Part shown: in pieces, positions 57,408 through 64,000 of the stretch
Layout: every line of letters begins with the position of its first letter
Position numbering within the stretch: the stretch's first letter is position 1
Assembly (NCBI GenBank): GCA_026874595.1
Contig: CM049306.1
Location: 45,818,019-45,882,018 of the forward strand
Source of the DNA: Sipunculus nudus
Lineage: Eukaryota > Annelida > Sipuncula > Golfingiida > Sipunculidae
Direction of reading: 5' to 3'
DNA length: 64,000 bases
Notes under the pieces: model-generated
What the model was told of the DNA's origin: nothing
Database searches by the model: none
The model's input: only the letters and a program-made list of their open reading frames with translations
Translations under genes and position numbers: made by a program

Positions 57408-60400
57408 AAATGAGTGCAGTGTATTTTACAGTATTGTGGTTGTACTGTTATTATTATCATTGTAATTGACAGGCCAGCAGGGAGCCATCAGCTGTATTTT
57501 GTGGAGTCTGATACAAACAGTGAAACCACAGTGGAAAGCACACACCCAGGTAATCAAACAGGGCAGGAAAACCTGTTCACTTTAGCATCAATGCAACCTG
57601 TATAATAAATCAAGCTCACGTTAAAACATTGTAACCCAAAAGCTCAGGGCCCAGCCAAACCATGAAGAACCTGTTCTTACAGTGGCCAATTAAAAAACCA
57701 AGGTAAAGACTGATGTGTAGAAAACTTAATTAGATAACTTAATATGAACAACTTCCTTGGTCTGCAATATGACCAATATAATTATCAGGGGCTCTGACAA
57801 TCAAAAATAAGAACCTGTGCAATTATTTATAGCTCAGATATGAATCTTTACCACTTTTAATGACTATCCAAGGATTGAATTGAAATAAAAATTTATACAA
57901 TTTTAATAAACTGATACAGCAAATGGAACACATTTTTTAAATAATTCTTTATTTATAATGTGCTGATAAACATTGCTGTAAAGATTGTGTGAGTTTCTGC
58001 CAAAGAACACAAACAAAATACAGTTGAACATATTATAGTCTTTTTGTTTCCACCTTTTCTGTTAGTGCTTAGCTACAGCTACATTGCTGCCAAGCTAAGT
58101 TGTTTAAATTGATTTTTTTTTCATTATGTTTTGTCATAAAAATAGCTATGTTTTTTTGATAATATTGATATTGGTCACAGTGCTTACCTCTAATTTTATT
58201 GATAAATGGTTGTTGAACCTGATCCATTTAATAATATTTCACTTGTTAGCCAGTCTTAGACATTATTTATTTTTGTGTCTCAGGATCAGATGATGCTCGA
58301 GCCCCTGTGTTTCCTACCTACGTTCTGGGCACCAGGACAGAAGCACCAGCAGAGAGCACTGGTGTGTACAGCAAGAAACAGCTTGGGACTCGCAACTCTC
58401 CAGATGTAGACATCCTCAGCACCATACAGGAAAATGTGAGTAAAGCCTTCATCCAGTGCTTGGTTTTGTTCTAGTAAGGACCATTCCTTACAGATGGCAC
58501 TGTTTGTCTGGTGATTGTGAAGATAACCAGGTTCAAATAGATAATATTGAATTTAAGGTGACTCGGGTGAGGGTCGAAGCCTATCAGCTGGTTTTTTAAC
58601 TTGTCTTCAATTAACCATTAGTGTGCATGTTTAATGGGATTATTATCTACAGGTCTATGCTCCAACCCTCATCCTTTTCAGAACTTTGAAATCCTTCCCT
58701 TTAACATAGTAGCAATTCGGTTTTTTTTTCACTTTAATCAGAAGAATATGTTTAAAAATTATATAATTCTGTGTATGTCATCTCCATTTTAGAATCCTTT
58801 AAAGGGTAAAAAAAGTAAAATAAAAATAATCAAATAAAGTAAATTTAGCCATATTTAAGTTCCACAAAACCACCTGCTTCCTGCAAAACATACCATAATT
58901 GATAACCAGTGTTACCTTAGATTTATTCTGTGAAGCAATGTATCACAGGGAGATGCTAACGGTAAAATAAATTAATGTATTTTTTTTTTATAAAGGTGGA
59001 TGAATTACAAAAATAGTTTGATAAGAATTTTATTTAACTAATATGACTTGCGAATCAGTTAAATAAATACTAAAAAATGAAACAAGACAAAGGTTTCTTG
59101 GATTGAAACCCACACAGCATGCCACATGGGTGAGCAGTCATACTTTTAAAAGCACATACATTATTAAAGTGTCCTTTTGTTACAAAATGTATACTGTGTA
59201 CTAACTAACTAACTACAAAATTCCTTCAGTATAAAATAAGATTACATTGTGATATATTTCAGGAAAACAGCCATGCGGAGAAATCATTCACAGAGAGCTC
59301 TCATTCAAGAGGAACTGAACAGAACATGGGTGGAAAGACGGGGTACAGGACTACCGAAGAATGGGTGAATGGTAACCATTCAAAGACCCCAGCTGATTGG
59401 TCAGACCCAGAAACTACTAGACCTCCAAAAGAAAAAGATCTGCCCATAAACGCCCAGAAGCATTCAGAGGTCATGGACAGGTCAAGGTCACCTGTGTTAA
59501 GTCCTAGTAAAAGTAAAGAAGACAGTTCTGTTCCAACAGGTCTTGGTGACAGAACTTCCTACGATCGACCTTTGACCTATGGGCTTGAAACAAGGCCAAT
59601 CACAGTGTCTTCTCTCGCTGATTTAGACAGAATGAGACAGAGAAAGGAACCAACTGTTTATAGTTACACCACTAATCAGTATAGGAACCTGAGTCCTAAC
59701 AGGGGGCTTGAGGACTACGAAATAGAGAGAGCCCTAAGAAAGCCCCTAGAGGGAGCCACATTAGATACCCTTCACAGACCTGCAGCACACACACCACAAG
59801 AGCGCCACCTGGACATGCCTCGGCTGCCGTTATCCAACAAGTCTGGTCCAGGATACTCTCAGGAATGGTCCAGGCCATACAGTGGTTCTCCCAGCACTCG
59901 CTATCCTCTAGAACGAAGTCCAACCCCCACTGACTGGAGGCTCCAAGGCAGGGAGGACAAGTTCTCACCACTGGTACCACAGGAGGTAAAAATCACCTGA
60001 CTGTTGAAGTTGAACTTTTAGTGTAAACTTTGAAGATAAAATATTAAATGAAGGAGGATTAAGAAAATAAGCATCAGGAAAATTCTGTTTAACAGTAACA
60101 AAATTATATACATAGTGGTCTGATGGGAAAGATTCATACCATTTCTTTTGGAATTATATCTTTGTTAAGAAGTGTTCATTACAGATGTTGAGTGTAAAAA
60201 AGAGTTGTGTTAATTAAACTTTGTGTTAAAATTGTAGAAGATGAGTCATACTGTTAAAGACACCCTGTCCACTCAATGACAAACAATATTTAACATATAC
60301 AATCATAGTTTGTGGTGAATTGTCATAAATATTTGATGAAAAATGGATGATATTAAATATAATTTAATTGTTATGCAAATTATGCAGCCTAATACAGAAT

Positions 60401-63400
60401 GTGAGCATCTGTACTGGTGGCCTTGAGAACTCTTCTGTTACAGTGGCAGTGCTGCTTAACCTCTTTTATATAACAGTCTATGCAGATGTTTGAAAGATAT
60501 TGATTTTTACCAACTGCATTATGAAAATTATGACAAAATTGATTTTCTCAACAGTATGGTATAATGATTAAATAATGATTTAGAAAAGAACTCTTGTAGT
60601 TTGTTTTTCATATAAACTGTGATGGCAGTGGCTAATTTCACCATCACGCTGTTTCAATCTAGGATGACGAGTTAAGTGAGGAGTTTTCGGAGAAATACCG
60701 CACACCAACCACCAAGGAGACCAGACTAGATCCAGTCAGTGGGCTGCCTACAAAATACACTTTTGCAGATGGTAGCAAACGATCACACAGCCCAGGTCAG
60801 TTATCTGGTGCCAGAGAGAGATCCCAAGGCCCAGGTACTGACCCTAGTCCACTCTCATTACGGCAGACCTCAAGATCACCCATCAGAGGTACTGCTAGTA
60901 CAGAGAGGAAGGTGGCATCACCAGTTCGCACAACCACAGTCAGCACTTCATCCAGACCTAACACGGGGTCAGCAGGGCACACCCCGTACAGGAAGAGGAT
61001 TGAGGCTCAGAGGTAATTTGATTATACTATGTGTGGTAATGATTTGACCACTGATGGTCTGTCTGATGATTTAAAAGACACTGATTCATGATATAAAACA
61101 TACAAGATAACTTTAAGGAAGTATTTAGTTTGATATATCATTTAAACAAAATAACTTGCTTCAAAATTGCACATAGCTAAATTCATTGAATAAAAATCAC
61201 TTTCTACTTCATTGTTGGACCTTTTATCACTTACATTGTTTAATGTCTGGTTTTAAAAGAGAGTTAGTACTCCTTTTGCATTCTGATAGACTTCTGAAAT
61301 GTAATATCTGAAATTTATTAAGTCATGAATATTAGAGGTGTTCAAACTGAACTTTTATTTGTAACAGTTTAAAACTTCTTTCATCAATGTTATCATTTTA
61401 AAGGTAAAGTCAGGTATACATGCTCATGCAAGCTTTCTTATAACATTGGTTCTTTCCATGTCCAGTATCATCAGTGAAGACCTAGTATGATAAATGCACA
61501 GCATTGAACATATCTTGGCCTAATTTGTACATATCTAGTTCTAATAAGTCATGAACTTAAGGAATTTTAGTGATATAAATGCCATATGTACAAAAGTGTA
61601 TACTTTGATCAATAGCATGTTAATTTTGAAAGTTTATGAAACCATGTCATTTCTAAAAGGTCTTTGAAAAGGCAAGAAAAAAATAATTAAATTGACATTT
61701 TCAAGTTTTAATTCTTTTCCTGCAGAATGATGGATGACACAGACACAAGTAGTGACAACATGACCCCTCGTCCTCGATCACCACCAAATCGCAGCCAACG
61801 CAAGGCAGCTGCACCCAGCCCTGCCACCTCTCTACCTGCGAACATCAACGAAATGTGGGAACGTTTCCAAGCCTTGAACATATCACAATCAGACAGTGAG
61901 AGAAGCGCCAGTTCACCACTGAGAAGTGATGTGACAAGTTTTATGACAAATCCTGTGCAGCATTTTATTAAAAAGTATCAGAAGGAACTGAAAGGGAGGA
62001 AGCAAGAGCAGCACCAAGACCAGAAAGGTGCTGAATCTGAAGGTGCTAGTAATCGATCTCCATTATCCTGGTCCATCTCTGCAGATACAGAGGCTGGTAT
62101 AAAGACGAAGGAGAGGAAAGTAGATAAGAACACCAGCAGTAATTCAGTGACATGGGATATTCCTGTTGATGTAGTAGAGCCCGAGGATGACCCTGCAGCA
62201 GCTGCCGAAGCAGCCAGCAGCCAGGAGATGCTGAGGGATGAGGGTAGGAAGGATGCTGACAGGAAACCTGCAGGGCTGCAGCAGGATGTCAAAGCTGCCA
62301 GTCCTGCTGCAGATGATGCTGAAGCACCAGATAAAGCTGGAGTCATGCAAGGTTCTGAAGACAGTGAGTTTTCACATGGTGCAAGTAAGGTAGACCAGTC
62401 ACCTGCCCAGTCACCTGCAGATGCTCAGACAGTACAAACTAACAAACCAGCTGACTCACAAACACTACAAACTAACACATCTGCAGACTCACATAGAGAA
62501 GGGGCCAACACACCTACTGAGTCTCAGACGGAACGAGGCATTAAAGCACCTGCCAGCTCACAAACAGTAAAGATGAAAACACCAGCTGAACCACAATCAA
62601 GACAGGTTACCACATCTGCTGCCTCACAGACATCACAACCACAAGAACAGTCAGATGGATCAACGCAACAGAAAACAAAACACCCAATATCAAGATCATC
62701 TTCAGGTTCAGCCACTCCAACTGGAGCAGCTTCTGAATCATCCAGACATAAGGATGCAGTCACACAGATTACCCCAGCATCACACAGGTCTAAGAAAACA
62801 GCCAACCAACCAGCGACATCAGCACAGCAGCCTGCAACAGACCAGCAGACAGTCAGGAAAATGGCTCTACAAGAAGCCATCAAGAGGCTGATCGAGCAAG
62901 AAACTCAGACTTCAGATAAAGAAGATCATTCAGCTCCACCTGGTGGACAACACCAGCACCACGAGGAAACACAGACCTCTGATATTGAAGCTAGAATCAG
63001 ATTGGCTATTGAGCAGCAGAAACATAAAAACCAAAGCACACAAACACACAGGCTTGGAAAATCCAAAGCCAGAGACTCTGCTGAATCGGAATGTCAGCAG
63101 GCAGGACCGACCAAGGGAAAAAGACTGGCATTCGCTGGGCAGGAAGAAACGCTAAGTTCCATCCCTGAAGATTCTACGTTAGATTCTTTGAGCACAGATC
63201 TGACTACCAGTAGTCTGGACAGTGACAGTATGTACTTTATTGCAAAAAGACGTAACCTCCCTGATGATCCAAAACTGATCAAACTGCAGCGGAAAATACA
63301 AAAACAGAAAGAGAAGTATGCAAGAGATAAGATACGGGAACAGAAACGCAAGGAAAAGATTGTAATGCTTCAGCAGTTGTTGAAACAGAAAGGAAAAGGG

Positions 63401-64000
63401 TCAAAGGTCACAGAAAGTACAAGTGATACCACCACCTCCACTCTATCATCCACTGGGCGCCATATTGAAACCAGCACCCCAGCCAGTCATCGCTTCCCAC
63501 CCAGGCATAAACAGGATAGCACAGACTCTGATACACTCGTTAATTCAATGGTCACCCCAGGCACTACTTTGAGTGATGAATCTAGTCTGCTTACAGGTGG
63601 TAGAAACGTGAACAAAAAGGACATGGAGGATAGCAGTATCTGTGTATGTAAGCCCAAGAGAAAACCAATCAGCCCCAAACAGAAAAAGACAAAACAGAAT
63701 GCTGAGATTCAGCTCAAGTTACAAGAAGTGAAGTACAGTCATTATCAGGATGATAAGGAACCTAAAAGAGTCAAAGTAGCGAAGAAACGGACATCAGCAT
63801 CACCAAAATCCAGACAGCGAGCAGCATCCAGTAAGCACACAACAGCAAAAGAAAGCATGGCAAGCAAGTCATCAAAGACACTAGATTTTGGGAACACCTT
63901 TCCTTCCCCTGCAGTGGCTGTTGCTAAGCAGCAAATGCATCATGGGACAGTTATGGTTTCAGAAGGAGTACAGACGGCCCCTCTCAATAAAAACCCTCCA
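44606..64000 (+). CDS. ALMS1: large ALMS1-like centrosomal/basal-body protein (5' part, runs off the window)
   Basis: ALMS1 in vertebrates sits at centrosomes and ciliary basal bodies. Ten exons with fitting phases (44606-44626, 46854-46959, 47732-52007, 52593-52666, 55933-56071, 57473-57549, 58284-58435, 59263-59985, 60663-61012, 61726 to the edge) give 2731 codons and no stop. The protein is Ser/Asp/Gln-rich and mostly disordered. Exon 3 carries about 15 SQY/SQH repeats; LSQHPLGES recalls a VSQHPL segment I remember from human ALMS1 (unverified). LxERV/LSDRV motifs follow, and the last exon has WDIPVDVVEPEDDP, three TQT motifs and a basic coiled coil (KLQRKIQKQKEKYARDKIRE). The giant repeat-bearing exon also resembles ALMS1. 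The defining C-terminal ALMS motif would lie beyond the window, so a relative such as a CEP295-type protein is possible. The start is uncertain (see 44535). Confidence 0.7.
44627..46853 (+). other. ALMS1-like intron 1
   Basis: AT-rich, 2.2 kb; no gene or repeat recognised. Confidence 0.6.
46854..46959 (+). CDS. ALMS1: ALMS1-like exon 2
   Basis: Acceptor TTTTAAG|GTGAGT, donor CTGCAG|GTCAGT, 106 nt, phase 0 to 1. Encodes VSVNEGSRTEEHSADISER and TVEGTEFPGMGDEHTA. The acceptor doubles as a perfect donor consensus (AAG|GTGAGT). Confidence 0.75.
46960..47731 (+). other. ALMS1-like intron 2
   Basis: Nothing recognised. Its last 106 nt are open in the exon 3 frame, but the join at 47732 fits exon 2 in phase, so they are treated as intron. 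Confidence 0.6.
47732..52007 (+). CDS. ALMS1: ALMS1-like exon 3 (giant repeat exon)
   Basis: Acceptor ACACTGCAG|GCCAAA, donor GAGCAG|GTTAGT, 4276 nt, phase 1 to 2, one unbroken frame of about 1425 codons. It begins GQNDSLTQDVLDDTAHDLSE and SALQEALLELQEEG. Next come Ser-rich SQY/SQH repeats to about 49200, including a 330-nt tandem duplication (47917-48576), the DREEMLKKMGITVPAPE segment, DPDVLKLLRQGGITGEA, LDERV/LSERVRHLLED/LSDRVYQILTR motifs and MEHFLASQLDKMSQARFDKS near the end. Confidence 0.92.
47917..48576 (+). repeat. 330-nt in-frame tandem duplication in ALMS1-like exon 3
   Basis: Units 47917-48246 and 48247-48576 encode 110 residues each. Shared landmarks in order: KLSQYLITEADATI / KLSEYPLSEADGTI, NRASLSQYPLGD in both, DHGLLSQH / DHGSLSQY, SQLSQYPE / SQLSQYSG, and a TGLISDRNS / TGFVSDRSA end. 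Confidence 0.9.
52008..52592 (+). other. ALMS1-like intron 3
   Basis: AT-rich; nothing recognised. Confidence 0.6.
52593..52666 (+). CDS. ALMS1: ALMS1-like exon 4
   Basis: Acceptor TTGCAG|GGATCA, donor CAACAG|GTATGT, 74 nt, phase 2 to 1. Encodes DHISKRTNSENFLRRDVLQE and LPST. Confidence 0.85.
52928..55536 (-). mobile_element. hairpin-ended element, copy 2, uninterrupted
   Basis: Starts with hairpin TAGCTCAGCTGACT/AGTCATCTGAGCTA (52928-52958), then a GTCCGTCC tract, and ends near the inverse of ACAAGGGACC (GGTCCCTTGT). The core holds two tandem units of about 670 bp: GACTGCCTAATATCAAAACC occurs near 53181 and 53851. It is homologous in inverted orientation to 27736-34268, which has one core unit. 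A patch at about 55010-55220 is absent from copy 1. Non-coding; in ALMS1-like intron 4. Confidence 0.8.
55933..56071 (+). CDS. ALMS1: ALMS1-like exon 5
   Basis: Acceptor TATTGTAG|GTACAC, donor TTACAT|GTAAGC, 139 nt, phase 1 to 2. Encodes GTQRDTSRTTIDSSGYKLDS and SLSQHISQEISTRPKSASP, with another SLSQH motif. Confidence 0.88.
56072..57472 (+). other. ALMS1-like intron 5
   Basis: Holds a poly-C tract (56402-56422) and a long AT array (57319-57404); nothing else recognised. Confidence 0.7.
57319..57404. repeat. long AT dinucleotide array
   Basis: About 43 AT units ending some 70 bp before the exon 6 acceptor. Confidence 0.97.
57473..57549 (+). CDS. ALMS1: ALMS1-like exon 6
   Basis: Acceptor TTGACAG|GCCAGC, donor CACCCAG|GTAATC, 77 nt, phase 2 to 1. 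Encodes PAGSHQLYFVESDTNSETT and VESTHP. Confidence 0.85.
57550..58283 (+). other. ALMS1-like intron 6
   Basis: AT-rich; nothing recognised. Confidence 0.6.
58284..58435 (+). CDS. ALMS1: ALMS1-like exon 7
   Basis: Acceptor TGTCTCAG|GATCAG, donor GAAAAT|GTGAGT, 152 nt, phase 1 to 0. Encodes SDDARAPVFPTYVLGTRTEA and RNSPDVDILSTIQEN. Confidence 0.88.
58436..59262 (+). other. ALMS1-like intron 7
   Basis: AT-rich; nothing recognised. Confidence 0.6.
59263..59985 (+). CDS. ALMS1: ALMS1-like exon 8
   Basis: Acceptor ATTTCAG|GAAAAC, donor CAGGAG|GTAAAA, 723 nt, phase 0 to 0, 241 codons. Pro/Ser/Arg-rich and probably disordered: MDRSRSPVLSPSKSKED, ITVSSLADLDRMRQRKEP, LEDYEIERALRKPLEGATLD. No known domain. 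Confidence 0.9.
59986..60662 (+). other. ALMS1-like intron 8
   Basis: AT-rich; nothing recognised. Confidence 0.6.
60663..61012 (+). CDS. ALMS1: ALMS1-like exon 9
   Basis: Acceptor CAATCTAG|GATGAC, donor GCTCAGAG|GTAATT, 350 nt, phase 0 to 2. Encodes DDELSEEFSEKYRTPTTKE, then a basic Ser/Pro-rich stretch (SPIRGTASTERKVASPVRTT) ending PYRKRIEAQ. Confidence 0.9.
61013..61725 (+). other. ALMS1-like intron 9
   Basis: AT-rich; nothing recognised. Confidence 0.6.
61726..64000 (+). CDS. ALMS1: ALMS1-like exon 10 (open to window edge)
   Basis: Acceptor TTCCTGCAG|AATGAT, phase 2 in, then an unbroken frame of 758 codons to position 64000. Order: PANINEMWERFQALNISQSD and PVQHFIKKYQKELKGRKQE; WDIPVDVVEPEDDPAAAAEA; a 12-residue repeat block (62417-62650); MALQEAIKRLIEQETQTSD; two more TQT motifs; SIPEDSTLDSLSTD; a basic coiled coil (DDPKLIKLQRKIQKQKEKY onward, about 63258-63400) and a Lys/Ser-rich tail. 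The exon probably continues. Confidence 0.92.
62417..62650 (+). repeat. in-frame 11-12-residue tandem repeat in ALMS1-like exon 10
   Basis: About seven units of the form ADxQTxQTNxP: ADAQTVQTNKP, ADSQTLQTNTS, ADSHREGANTP, TESQTERGIKAP, ASSQTVKMKTP, AEPQSRQVTTS, AASQTSQPQEQ. Confidence 0.75.

Noticed and set aside
1-64000. tRNA, rRNA, CRISPR or bacterial-type operons
   Set aside because: I looked for tRNA B-box phrases (GGTTCGAATCC-like), rRNA cores and regularly spaced identical repeats with unique spacers and found none. The tandem repeats seen have no spacers.

Overview
The window looks like AT-rich nuclear DNA of a spiralian animal, most likely a marine bivalve. Exons are animal-type with GT-AG introns, introns run to several kb, and there is no bacterial layout (no operons or ribosome binding sites). 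The interspersed repeats end in GGACGGACGACGGAC-like tracts and short perfect hairpins, a style I associate with bivalve genomes. The bivalve call is inference; the three genes are read directly from spliced frames.

Three conserved protein genes account for the coding content. (1) 127-about 9.7 kb, + strand: the 3' part of casein kinase 1 alpha (CSNK1A1), from the catalytic-loop exon on. One 75-nt exon is present twice in tandem. (2) 38498-13883, - strand: a complete SUPV3L1/SUV3 mitochondrial RNA helicase in 15 exons whose phases all join (2385 nt, 794 residues plus stop). (3) 44.5 kb to the window end, + strand: the 5' part of a large Ser-rich centrosome/basal-body type protein, best explained as an ALMS1 homologue. 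It has a 4.3-kb exon of internal repeats and a terminal exon of at least 2.3 kb, giving 2731 codons before the edge. CSNK1A1 and SUPV3L1 converge; SUPV3L1 and ALMS1 diverge across about 6 kb of repeat-rich DNA. I see no pathway linking the three.

Most of the rest is mobile DNA. Several elements share one plan: a terminal hairpin, inverted (sub)terminal sequence and a tandemly repeated core (6699-8291, 15087-16280, 14355-14870, 43060-43446, and a pair of about 2 kb and 2.6 kb at 27736-34268 and 52928-55536). SUPV3L1 intron 3 holds a stacked insertion: the hairpin-ended element is split by a degraded pogo/Tigger-like DNA transposon, which contains a small MITE and a DIRS/Ngaro-like retroelement. 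That retroelement keeps an SGNH-hydrolase-like frame, a broken RNase H and an apparently intact tyrosine recombinase, but no reverse transcriptase. Three copies of one MITE with inverted ends of about 30 bp, a 5'-truncated non-LTR retrotransposon tail, a fold-back region and long AT/poly-C arrays fill much of the remainder.

Points most worth a second look: the tandem CSNK1A1 exon pair (likely mutually exclusive splicing), the dated nest of insertions, the RT-less SGNH + RNase H + recombinase element, the shared hairpin/tandem-core design of unrelated-looking repeats, and in the ALMS1-like gene a 110-residue tandem duplication, a run of TQT motifs and two competing first exons.
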